A DNA stretch of 9,739 bases from Thermoflexales bacterium (GCA_017999195.1 JAGOBP010000107.1:1-9739); one strand, 5' to 3'. Counted from the first letter of the stretch, positions 1 to 6,539 are shown. Notes: generated from the letters alone by a model not told the origin. Translations and numbers: made by a program.

Positions 1-344
1 GCCGCCGTGCCGCGCGGCTCTTTGCCCCACCCCAATTTAGCCTGCTCTTCCTTGCTCAAGGTCGCCCGCGCGACCTTGGCCAGGGCTTGATAGGCGTCGC
101 GCGCGTCCGTCAGCGCGGTCTTCAACTGCGCGGTGGTGTCTTTCTGCGCGCCCTTGCCCGATTTCTGCGCGTTGACGGCGGCCAGCGCCGCGTCGTACAA
201 GGCTTTGCCCTTGTTTAATTTGGCCGTGGTATAGCCAAACTGCGCCACAGCGGCCTTGATTTCGGGGTCGGCCAGTGAGTTGGCAATGGCCAGTTGCGCG
301 GCGTTCAACTGCTGGGCGGCGGACTTCATTGGTCGAGTAGACAT
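1..344 (-). CDS. Small alpha-helical protein of unknown function, 3' end beyond the window
   Basis: The frame starts at ATG 342-344 (MSTRPMKSAAQQLNAAQ) and stays open to the left edge, giving 114 codons without a stop. AAAGGA lies about 9 bases before the ATG, a good ribosome binding site. A competing ATG at 355 in another frame is only 2 bases from the same site and gives an Arg-rich product of shadow type, so I reject it. The product is rich in Ala, Lys, Gln and Leu and should be almost all helix. The stretch around residues 36-55 (FGYTTAKLNKGKALYDAALA) and a later DARDAYQALAKVARA segment look like related helical hairpins. I recall similar short proteins annotated only as hypothetical. There is no signal peptide, membrane segment or catalytic motif. 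Function unknown. Confidence is for the reading frame. Confidence 0.75.
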   Translation of the reverse strand, partial: MSTRPMKSAAQQLNAAQLAIANSLADPEIKAAVAQFGYTTAKLNKGKALYDAALAAVNAQKSGKGAQKDTTAQLKTALTDARDAYQALAKVARATLSKEEQAKLGWGKEPRGTA

Positions 345-370
345 GCTCCATAATCCTTTCGCAATAATTT

Positions 371-389
371 ATCAACCGATCTGGTTGAT
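371..389. promoter_or_regulatory. Operator-like palindrome upstream of the helical protein gene
   Basis: ATCAACC and GGTTGAT form a perfect 7-bp inverted repeat around a 5-base centre, beginning 26 bases before the start codon of the gene at 1-344. The size, symmetry and position suit a repressor or activator site overlapping a promoter. I see no convincing -35/-10 pair beside it, so the role is inferred. Confidence 0.35.
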
Positions 390-414
390 GTGCGTACATG
401 GGCCTGCGCACCGT

Positions 415-610
415 TACTCAATGACTGCTTGAGATTACTTGAGACTTGCTGGCTGTTACTCGCAGGTTGCTTGATGTTACGCTATGCTTGCTTGACGTTG
501 CGCGCTAGTCGCTTGATGTTGCGCGCTAGTCGCTTGATGTTGCCCGGCCGTTGCTTGATGCGGCTCGGGCGTTGCTTGAAGTCAAGCAGGCACATAGGGC
601 GGTCAAGCAG
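415..610. repeat. Array of 21-bp tandem repeats with inverted terminal copies
   Basis: Eight head-to-tail units of exactly 21 bp cover 415-582. Most end in a TGCTTGATGT-like core (cores at 426, 468, 489, 510, 531, 552 and 573; the second unit is degenerate). Units five and six (499-519 and 520-540) are identical. The phase continues past 582, but the core is then inverted: GTCAAGCAG recurs at 581 and 602, again 21 bp apart. The switch point is a perfect hairpin, TGCTTGA-AG-TCAAGCA (573-588). Because 21 is seven codons, a plus-strand frame stays open through the array. It has no ribosome binding site and runs on antisense to the GIY-YIG gene, so I do not call it a gene. Function unknown. Confidence 0.8.
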
Positions 611-621
611 ACCTCACGCGG

Positions 622-688
622 CTGGATTCTTCGCTGCGCTCCGAATGGCGTCACACCACGGTCACCCTGACCGTAGCGTGGGGTCTAT
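622..688. repeat. Degraded copy of a dispersed hairpin repeat, overlapping the GIY-YIG gene end
   Basis: This copy carries the two halves seen at 976-1190: a GGATTCTTCGCTGCGCTC half (624-641) and a GTCACCCTGA...GTAGCG..GGGTCT half (661-686). The second half contains the last codons and the stop of the GIY-YIG gene at 662-973. Related sequences, whose translation reads HSERSEES, recur in many bacterial genomes. Confidence 0.7.
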
Positions 689-973
689 TTCCAGCCATTC
701 AGTGCTCAGGTCTTTCCAGGCAGGATTCATGGATTCAATCAAGGTGATTTTCTTGGCGCGCAACCAGCCCTTGATTTGCTTTTCGCGTGCAATCGCCGAA
801 CGAACATCTGTGGTTTCCTCAAAGTAAACCAATTGAGTGATGTTGTACTTGCTGGTAAAGCCAGGCACGAGTTTGTGTTGGTGCTCGTAAACGCGGCGGC
901 GAAGGTTATTCGTCACACCCGTATAGAGTGTGCGCGACTTGTTGGTCATGATGTACACGTAGTAGGTCTTCAT
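662..973 (-). CDS. Mini GIY-YIG endonuclease (YhbQ/COG2827-like)
   Basis: The 103-residue product is a minimal GIY-YIG nuclease domain. The two name-giving tyrosine motifs are at residues 5-8 (YVYI) and 17-20 (YTGV). The Arg cluster and His of the first helix are at 25-31 (RRRVYEH), and the metal-binding Glu is Glu64 in REKQIKGW. About 95-105 residues is normal for this subfamily. Such proteins cut DNA as single-domain nucleases, but their cellular role is poorly defined. The ATG at 971-973 has no clear Shine-Dalgarno. The repeat at 976-1190 begins only a few bases upstream, and the last codons (IDPTLRSG and stop) lie in the repeat copy at 622-688. Gene and repeats thus form one compact unit, suggesting a mobile or repeat-associated element. 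Family assignment is confident, biological role inferred. Confidence 0.9.
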   Translation of the reverse strand: MKTYYVYIMTNKSRTLYTGVTNNLRRRVYEHQHKLVPGFTSKYNITQLVYFEETTDVRSAIAREKQIKGWLRAKKITLIESMNPAWKDLSTEWLEIDPTLRSG

Positions 974-975
974 GA

Positions 976-1190
976 GAGATTCTTCGCTGCGCTCAGAATG
1001 ACATCGTACCCACTGTCACCCCGCCTAGCGCGCCCCCGCTTTGCTGATAGGGCGTGAGCATGGCGAAGGGCCTGGATTCTTTGCTGCGCGGCCAGATTCT
1101 TCGCTGCGCTCAGAATGACATCGCACCCACTGTCGCCCTGAGCGTAGCGAAGGGTCTAGATTCTTCGCGCCTACGGCGCTCAGAATGACA
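976..1190. repeat. Cluster of dispersed hairpin repeats (HSERSEES type)
   Basis: At least three copies of an ATTCTTCGCTGCGCTCAGAA core followed by TGACA are present: 979-1003, 1096-1120 and 1160-1190. The third carries a short insertion in its loop. A partial copy is at 1074-1089. Between them are CCCTGAGCGTAGCGAAGGG halves, clear at 1136-1154 and degraded near 1054-1068. Each half is an imperfect palindrome, so the RNA or single strand would fold into consecutive hairpins. The segment 978-1022 is followed by a rearranged partial unit. The open frame through this region (1025-1210, minus) is the spurious peptide typical of this repeat, not a gene. Apart from the repeats I see nothing in 974-1190. 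Confidence 0.8.
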
Positions 1191-1346
1191 TTAGGCGCGC
1201 CCTTCCACAATCTTGATCTTGTCGTCCGTAAAGCCGACTATTCTCTTTATCGAACTATAAGGCTTCACCCCATAAACACCGGCGACAAAGTGTTTAATGC
1301 AACCGAGAGTAATTTTGCTGCCAAAAATCTTCGCCAACGATTTGCC
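1191..1346 (-). pseudogene. Orphan C-terminal coding fragment, possibly of an Eco57I-like R-M enzyme
   Basis: A minus-strand frame of 51 codons, after an in-frame stop at 1347-1349, ends at TAA 1191-1193. Its translation has the texture of real protein, with segments KHFVAGVYGVKPYSSIK and RIVGFTDDKIKIVEGRA. The ending resembles the common C-terminus of TaqI/Eco57I-like methylases, of the form YGLT-E-E-I-x-IVEG. It has no start codon of its own and overlaps the last 17 codons of the AlbA_2 gene in another frame. I interpret it as the tail of a disrupted gene, perhaps the same one whose head is at 2755-2907. The alternative is a chance open frame, or the remnant of an unrelated gene. The stop abuts the hairpin repeats. 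Confidence 0.4.
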
Positions 1347-2742
1347 TTACTGTATAGGCAATAGTGGGGTGATTGGTCTCAATGTGTCCAAGCCAACTTG
1401 CCACTTGTCTAACAAGAGTTCTATAGAAGTAGTCGTTATGGGTATCAAAGGAATTGTCATTGGCAACGTATGCCAGCACCAACCTGTAAAGAATCTCCAC
1501 AATAAGATGCGATGCAAAACCCTTGTAACCATAAACTCGGCCTGACTGCTTTGCAATCAATAGGTCCTGATAAGCGTCTTCAAAGCGAGCATGATAATTG
1601 AGATGACTCGCCGCCTCGCGATACTGGTGTTCCAAACTCGCAGTCGCGATGATTTCTGCTCGCAAGGTGCGAAACTGAGCCTGCTGCTTCGCATCAGCAG
1701 TGGATTCTATTGCTCGATTGATGTCATTCAATGCTAACCCATGGTTTGAATCTAATAGATGCGCATACGCTCTTAATGCAAATGCTTCTGGTTCGTCATA
1801 ACCTAATTGTATGATTCTATCGAGTTTCGCGGCTGCATCGATCTGATCATACAAGGTCATGTTTTTGTCGAGCATTTCTAACTCAAAATAGAGTATCTCA
1901 CCAAGTTCACGACCTGACGTATTGGCCTGCAACCATTCATAGACTTCCCACATGTCATCTATTTCGCTCGTATTCCGATAAGGTATTTCAGCGTCGTAGT
2001 ATACGCGCCATCGTGCAATGTAAGCAGTTATTTTTAAGTCGTTTGACCTCGCAAGTGTTGCTGCATCCTTAAAGTCTTTGTATGCAAGGCTAGCCCATTC
2101 TTTACGGCCTTGTCGATTATCAGCACCCTTCATGCAACTTTCATAAACGAGGCCTCGATCAAAGAATAATTCTGCGGTCGGCGCTATTTCGATGGCTTTT
2201 GAATATGCCTTAATGGCGTTTTCGAAGTTTCCCAGTCGAGCATGTGTTTCTGCCGCGCGAATGTATTGTCGACTATTATCGCCGGGCTGAGCTTGTGCGC
2301 GCATCGCGATGATTTCGTCAGGACTGGCTTTTACGACCACGGTACCATGTCGCACAAATACATCATGTTGATTTAACTGCTCGGTGGGGCGGGAAACTCG
2401 GTGCGGCCTATCTGTAGGTCTGACTTCCAATACACCCACTGACAATAGACCCGCCACAGACATGGGAACTATCTGGCACACGACGTTTACGGGAGGCGTA
2501 ATGTATGTAGCAATGACTTGCTGAATCTGTTCGTCGGGAAGATCCCTTATTCCGACAATCAGTTTGCTGTTATCGACGCCAACAAGCAGGTAACTCACGT
2601 CTGTGGTTGAGTTAGCTAAAGCAACAATATCCTTGACGAACTCGGCCTTGCTTCGAGCCACAGACAGATCAATCTCACGCTTGAACTCAATGTGTGAGGT
2701 TTCACCTTTAGCGATGAGCGTACTGACGTTGATTTCGTCCAT
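1294..2742 (-). CDS. AlbA_2 (Schlafen-like) domain protein with TPR repeats
   Basis: The 482-residue product begins with an AlbA_2 domain (about 8-148). The ETSHIEFKRE signature (14-23) is followed by DIVALANS (38-45), YLLVGVDN (51-58) and a VRHGTVVVKASPDEI strand-helix (130-144) near the domain end. AlbA_2 domains occur in nucleic-acid-binding proteins and in many defence or stress proteins. The rest is helical, with TPR-like motifs at about 159-200 (YIRAAETHARLGNFENAIKA) and 318-350. It should be cytoplasmic, with no signal or membrane segment. The ATG at 2742 has no Shine-Dalgarno and lies 12 bases after the stop of the fragment at 2755-2907, in the same frame, so translation may be coupled. 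By eye the gene is clearly poorer in G+C than the propeller and hydrolase genes, suggesting transfer. A role in defence is inferred from family and context only. Confidence 0.8.
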   Translation of the reverse strand: MDEINVSTLIAKGETSHIEFKREIDLSVARSKAEFVKDIVALANSTTDVSYLLVGVDNSKLIVGIRDLPDEQIQQVIATYITPPVNVVCQIVPMSVAGLLSVGVLEVRPTDRPHRVSRPTEQLNQHDVFVRHGTVVVKASPDEIIAMRAQAQPGDNSRQYIRAAETHARLGNFENAIKAYSKAIEIAPTAELFFDRGLVYESCMKGADNRQGRKEWASLAYKDFKDAATLARSNDLKITAYIARWRVYYDAEIPYRNTSEIDDMWEVYEWLQANTSGRELGEILYFELEMLDKNMTLYDQIDAAAKLDRIIQLGYDEPEAFALRAYAHLLDSNHGLALNDINRAIESTADAKQQAQFRTLRAEIIATASLEHQYREAASHLNYHARFEDAYQDLLIAKQSGRVYGYKGFASHLIVEILYRLVLAYVANDNSFDTHNDYFYRTLVRQVASWLGHIETNHPTIAYTVRQIVGEDFWQQNYSRLH

Positions 2743-2754
2743 GATAAGGGCCGC

Positions 2755-2907
2755 CTAGTTCCAGTTGACGCAGCGAAACAGCGGGCGAATGAAGTTGTTT
2801 TCGATCTGGGCCTCCTGGGCGTTGAGGAGCGCGGCTTCTTGCTGCTTGAATTGTTGAACCAAGTGGGCAATGTGAGCGCGGGCGTCGTCTTTGGAATACG
2901 TTGTCAT
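2755..2907 (-). pseudogene. N-terminal remnant of an Eco57I-like restriction-modification enzyme
   Basis: From ATG 2907 the frame gives 50 residues, MTTYSKDDARAHIAHLV followed by an Ala/Gln-rich helix, then QIENNFIRPLFRCVNWN and a TAG stop. The ending matches the conserved start of type IIG or Eco57I-like enzymes in this kind of genome, where E-x-x-F/Y-I-R-P-L-F-x-x-L-x-W-x leads into the nuclease domain. Those enzymes are usually around a thousand residues, so only the head is left. CAGGATC precedes the ATG as a usable ribosome binding site, and a promoter lies at 2936-2964. I prefer ATG 2907 over upstream ATGs, which would place codons inside the promoter or the palindromic repeat. It may still be translated as a leader for the AlbA_2 gene. 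Confidence 0.6.
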
Positions 2908-2935
2908 GATCCTGACCGTTAAAGAGAATACGTCC

Positions 2936-2964
2936 ATTGTAGAATAAATTAACAGGTGAGGCAA
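2936..2964 (-). promoter_or_regulatory. Sigma70-like promoter for the R-M remnant and AlbA_2 gene
   Basis: On the minus strand, TTGCCT (2959-2964) and TACAAT (2936-2941) are 17 bases apart. Transcription would start near 2929, about 20 bases before ATG 2907. The AlbA_2 gene has no promoter of its own in the 12-base gap, so it probably depends on this one. Confidence 0.5.
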
Positions 2965-2968
2965 CCAC

Positions 2969-3091
2969 GCCTCACCCCCTGACCCCCTCTCCTGAGGACG
3001 GATAAGCGCCAATGCTGATAGTCGTCAAGACCGTCCTCAGGAGAGGGGGAACGGCCACACCGACTTCATCGCAGCCATGCGGGGGTGAGGC
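2969..3091. repeat. Nested palindromic repeat element (MITE- or REP-like)
   Basis: An outer perfect 11-bp inverted repeat, GCCTCACCCCC (2969-2979) with its complement at 3081-3091, encloses an inner perfect 19-bp inverted repeat. The inner left arm is 2983-3001 (CCCCCTCTCCTGAGGACGG) and the right arm 3031-3049. The inner loop is 29 bases. I know sequences of the CCTCACCCCCTGACCCCCTC type as abundant dispersed repeats in Chloroflexota and other filamentous bacteria. No gene is contained. It sits 4 bases upstream of the -35 box at 2959-2964. Confidence 0.75.
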
Positions 3092-3094
3092 ATA

Positions 3095-3141
3095 AAACAC
3101 CCACTCGCCGCCGGGGTATCTTCCCGACGGCGAGTGTGTTT
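3095..3141 (-). terminator. Likely rho-independent terminator of the propeller gene
   Basis: ACTCGCCG (3103-3110) pairs with CGGCGAGT (3128-3135). The stem is extended by AAACAC/GTGTTT with a 2-base bulge. Read on the minus strand, the hairpin ends in TTTTATG and lies 75 bases after the stop of the gene at 3216-6419. The T-run is short, so termination may be partial. A smaller perfect hairpin, CTCTGC/GCAGAG (3161-3180), lies between stop and terminator. I see nothing else in 3142-3215. Confidence 0.55.
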
Positions 3142-3215
3142 CACTCGTCACTGCCCATGTCTCTGCGCAACTCAGCAGAGTGGGCCGCTTGGCGCATCAC
3201 TCGTCATGCTTCGCA

Positions 3216-6200
3216 TCACTTTTCACGGCTGGCCTGGCCTCCGCCCGTTGCCCCATTCACCACCGGAAAACTTCGCAATCCACCGGGCTGTGCCTTTAGC
3301 ACGGGCGGCGTGCTGCTAAAGTACAGCGAATCCAAGAAGAAACTGCTGGACGTGTTGGGCGTGTTATCGTTGGTGACGCGAATATCCAGCGAGATGGTCT
3401 GCCCGGCGTAGGCGCTGAAGTCGGGCGCGAAATTATACTCGGTCCAGTTGTCGCCGGTGTTGAACGAATTGCACAACAAGAGGCTGTTGACCTGCACATT
3501 GTTGATGCGCAGCGCGACGGTGTCCGACGACGTGACCTGACTGCAATTCGTCTCGTCGCTGCGGATCTGGTAGCGGAAGTACAGATAGAACGACGGCACG
3601 CCGTTGGGGATGTTGATCGACTGCGAGATCTCGCCCACTTCGTTACTGGCGCCGCCCAGCCAGGCCAGCCACGGCGCGGTATGTGCGGCGGGTGCGCCGT
3701 TGAGGCTCTGCGGCACGATCAGGTCGCCGGGGAAGAACGTGGAGGCTTCCGTCCACGCCACGTGACCCAGATCGAAATCGGCGTTGAGCAGCGTGGGCAG
3801 CGCCGTCGGTGTGGTGTAGTTTCGCACCACCAGCGGCAGGTACACTTTCTGCTCTGTCTGGAACGAATACTCATAGATGCCGCGCCCGTGCGTGGCGGCC
3901 CGCAGCACCCGATTGGCCTTCTGGAACACCAGATCGAACACCGGCACACGCGGCAGGTTGGCGTTGAAGGGTATCCAGTTCGCGCCGCCATCCGTCGATT
4001 GGTACACGCCAATGTCCGTGCCTGCGAACAACACGTTGCTGTACTCCGGATCGATCGCGAAGGCGTTAACGGGCACGCTCGGCAGACCTTCGCCGCGCGC
4101 CGTCCAGGTGGGCGTGGCCGCGTTCAAGTTGTTGGTCTTCCACACGCCTTGTCCGGCGGGCGCGTAGTAGGCAAAGGTCACGTAGGCGGTGTTGACGTTG
4201 TTGGGATCGATCACGGCGCGGCCCACAAAGCGGCGCGTGGCACTGCCCGGATTGGCCGGGAATGAGGCGCTGGTCACATCCGTCATGGGATTGCCGCCCG
4301 TCATGGTGCGATAGACCTTGCCGTCGCGCGTGCCCACGATGCGCACGTTATCGTTTTGCCGTGAGATGCCAATTGTGGTGACGGGCACGCCGTTGGCGAA
4401 CTGCTGGCTGACGACTGTCATCGTCACGCCGCTGTTGGTGGAGCGATACAGCCGATCGGAGCCGAAGTACATCGTGTTGGGATTGCCCGGCCCCAGCGCC
4501 ATCGGCGCGTAGAACAGCACTGCGGAATCGGTGCAAGCCAGGCCGTTGGCCGTTGAGCCGCCAAAGCCGCAGCCGTAAAACGTCCAGCCATCGTCGACGG
4601 CATTCGCGGTCGTGGTTACGCGCGCAAAGCCCATCGCGCCCACCTGATTGAAATAGGTGTGATACATGGTGACATTGGTGGTATCGGCTGCGTTTTGATC
4701 GATCAGCGCATAGCCGCCGTCGCCATAGTCGGCGCGGAACCATGAACCGTCGGCCTTTTTCCAGTTCGTGCCATTGTCCTGCGTGCCGCCGATCAGGAAG
4801 TTGCGATCCGTCGGATGCACCGCCACGCTCTGGAATTGTGTCGCACTGAAGCCGCCGTTGTTCTTGCTGACCCACGTGGCGCCCGCATCGCTGGAGCGCC
4901 AGATGCCGCCGTCGTTGCCCACATACACGATCGACGGATTAGACGGGGCCACGGCTAAAGCGTGCGTATCGGAGTGCAGGCCGGTGTCACTGCGGGTGAA
5001 CGTGGCACCGTTGGTGCTGCGGGCATACACACTGCCGTTGTTGCCGTTGGCCGAGCCGCCCAGGTGGATGACGTTGGCATTGGTCGGATCAATCGCCACG
5101 GCGATGTCGTACCAGCATTGGCCGCTGCAAAAACCGGCCAAGGGTGCGCCCAGCGTGCTTTGCGGGGCGGTAAACGTCACGCCGCCGTTGGTGGACGTGC
5201 GCAGTCGACCGTTGTTGCCTTCTTCCGTGGCAGCCACTACAGTGACGGTTGAGCCGACCTTATTGATCGCCAGTTCGCCACGCGCAAAGCCCAGGGTGGT
5301 GGCCTGTGTGCGGCTGAAGGTGGGCGTGCCCGCCAGCGCATTGGCTGTGCGCCACACGCCGCCATCAGCGGCAGCTGTGCTGCCCATGACCCACGCCAAG
5401 ACTACGTTGGGATTGCCCGGCTCCATCGCCAAGTCGCTGATCTCGCGATTGCCGCTGGTATCCGGCGCGATGCTGCCCGCCGTCGTCACCGTGATCTTGC
5501 TAAAGTCGATCGCGCCGACCGCCGTCGCATTCGTGGAGCGATACAGACCCACCAGTGATTGCTGCGGAACGGTATTGAATGGCGGGAACGAACAGCCGAT
5601 GCCGGCCTGCGCGCTGGTGGTGGCCACAAAGATATTGGCCGCATTGATCGGGTCCACCAGAATCTCGCTGATGGCCACAGCGTTGAAGGCGCGGGTGCCT
5701 GCAATGCCCGTTGTGACCAGGGGATTGATCGGGCCAGTAAGGGTGGCCGTGGTGCTGGCATTATCGATGCGATATACGCCGACGCCAATAAACGAATCGC
5801 ACGACTGGCCGGACTCGCCCGTGCCCACGTACACGATCTCGGGATTCGACGGTGCAATCGCGATCGCGCCAATCGCCAGCGAATCCGCGTTGTCCATCAG
5901 CGGTGTCCACGTCGTGCCGCCGTCCAGCGTGCGATACAGGCCACCATGCGCCGTGCCCACATACGCGATGTTGGGATCAGTCGGATGCACCGCAATGGCG
6001 ATGGTGCGGCCACTGACCGGGTCGGTGCGCGTGGTGGTTTGCCCGTTGGGGATGGGCGCGGGGCCGATCGGTTCCCACTGATTGGCGGTTGCCACTTGTG
6101 GCCGCTGGGCTTCTTGTTGCGTCATCGCGCGCAGCGCCTGCCCGCGCGGATCGTCCAGTTTGCCATAGGGCAAACCGCGCTGTTCAGCGGTGTAATCATT

Positions 6201-6419
6201 GCGCAGCCGCAGATACACTTGCTCGTCGATGAGACCGGTCATGAATGGAGGCCGATCGGGATCGAGGTCGCGCTCGGTGGCGGCGGCGCTCTGCAATTGC
6301 GCGGCCAGCGAATTCGGATCGCGCGGCGTCAGACTCCAGATCAACGCGGCGATGAGGCCGACCACTAAGCCTCCGGTAACGAGGCGACCTAAAACAGATT
6401 TCCACGAACGTGATGTCAT
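3216..6419 (-). CDS. Exported Asp-box (BNR/sortilin-like) beta-propeller protein with C-terminal beta-sandwich
   Basis: The 1067-residue product starts with a positively charged end and one hydrophobic helix (about 11-30), a signal peptide or anchor, so it should act outside the cytoplasm. A short helical region follows, then a propeller from about 115 to 855. Six Asp-box motifs (S-x-D/N-x-G-x-T-W/F) are visible at 164, 409, 468, 509, 660 and 808, alternating with HPTDPN-IAYVG blade strands. The propeller closes with LRAATHGRGIYEYSF (839-853). The linker VYLPLVVRNY (859-868) leads to a beta-sandwich resembling carbohydrate-binding domains (about 877-1036). Eight cysteines suit disulfides outside the cell. 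I see no sialidase active-site set, so binding or scaffolding is likelier than hydrolysis. GGGAGGG, 4 bases before the ATG, makes initiation strong. Confidence 0.9.
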   Translation of the reverse strand: MTSRSWKSVLGRLVTGGLVVGLIAALIWSLTPRDPNSLAAQLQSAAATERDLDPDRPPFMTGLIDEQVYLRLRNDYTAEQRGLPYGKLDDPRGQALRAMTQQEAQRPQVATANQWEPIGPAPIPNGQTTTRTDPVSGRTIAIAVHPTDPNIAYVGTAHGGLYRTLDGGTTWTPLMDNADSLAIGAIAIAPSNPEIVYVGTGESGQSCDSFIGVGVYRIDNASTTATLTGPINPLVTTGIAGTRAFNAVAISEILVDPINAANIFVATTSAQAGIGCSFPPFNTVPQQSLVGLYRSTNATAVGAIDFSKITVTTAGSIAPDTSGNREISDLAMEPGNPNVVLAWVMGSTAAADGGVWRTANALAGTPTFSRTQATTLGFARGELAINKVGSTVTVVAATEEGNNGRLRTSTNGGVTFTAPQSTLGAPLAGFCSGQCWYDIAVAIDPTNANVIHLGGSANGNNGSVYARSTNGATFTRSDTGLHSDTHALAVAPSNPSIVYVGNDGGIWRSSDAGATWVSKNNGGFSATQFQSVAVHPTDRNFLIGGTQDNGTNWKKADGSWFRADYGDGGYALIDQNAADTTNVTMYHTYFNQVGAMGFARVTTTANAVDDGWTFYGCGFGGSTANGLACTDSAVLFYAPMALGPGNPNTMYFGSDRLYRSTNSGVTMTVVSQQFANGVPVTTIGISRQNDNVRIVGTRDGKVYRTMTGGNPMTDVTSASFPANPGSATRRFVGRAVIDPNNVNTAYVTFAYYAPAGQGVWKTNNLNAATPTWTARGEGLPSVPVNAFAIDPEYSNVLFAGTDIGVYQSTDGGANWIPFNANLPRVPVFDLVFQKANRVLRAATHGRGIYEYSFQTEQKVYLPLVVRNYTTPTALPTLLNADFDLGHVAWTEASTFFPGDLIVPQSLNGAPAAHTAPWLAWLGGASNEVGEISQSINIPNGVPSFYLYFRYQIRSDETNCSQVTSSDTVALRINNVQVNSLLLCNSFNTGDNWTEYNFAPDFSAYAGQTISLDIRVTNDNTPNTSSSFFLDSLYFSSTPPVLKAQPGGLRSFPVVNGATGGGQASREK

Positions 6420-6439
6420 GACGCCCTCCCTTGGCGTGC

Positions 6440-6462
6440 CGCGCCGATGAATGAGCGGCGCG
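6440..6462 (-). promoter_or_regulatory. Hairpin in the leader of the propeller gene
   Basis: CGCGCCG (6440-6446) and CGGCGCG (6456-6462) form a perfect 7-bp, all-GC stem with a 9-base loop. It ends about 10 bases upstream of the GGGAGGG ribosome binding site (6424-6430). It could be an mRNA stability element or translational control. I find no clear promoter for the propeller gene between 6463 and 6540. Confidence 0.35.
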
Positions 6463-6539
6463 ACGGTGACGTGATCATTGATCGATATTGAGTTGTGGCG
6501 TGCTGTTGATTGAAAGCGAGGACTGATCGGGGAAATACA

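Noticed and set aside
37..411. Arg-rich minus-strand frame at the left edge
   Set aside because: Another minus-strand frame (1-344) has a better spaced ribosome binding site and a protein-like helical translation. This one is its out-of-frame shadow.
415..610. CRISPR array
   Set aside because: Units are contiguous 21-bp direct repeats without unique spacers, and no cas genes are present.
390..827. Plus-strand open frame with Leu/Cys heptads
   Set aside because: It is open because the 21-bp repeats are a multiple of three. It then reads through a hairpin repeat and antisense to the GIY-YIG gene, with no ribosome binding site.
1025..1210. Small protein containing HSERSEES
   Set aside because: This is the well-known spurious translation of the dispersed hairpin repeat, with no ribosome binding site and no family.
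1347..1556. Minus-strand frame in register with the C-terminal fragment at 1191-1346, as a longer version of that gene
   Set aside because: An in-frame stop at 1347-1349 separates them, and this stretch reads as an out-of-frame shadow of the AlbA_2-TPR protein.
4768..6081. 437-codon plus-strand frame
   Set aside because: It lies wholly antisense to the propeller gene, whose Asp-box motifs prove the minus-strand frame. It is a by-product of high G+C codon bias.
5559..6368. 269-codon plus-strand frame
   Set aside because: Antisense to the N-terminal half of the propeller gene, low-complexity His/Arg/Gly-rich, no recognisable domain.
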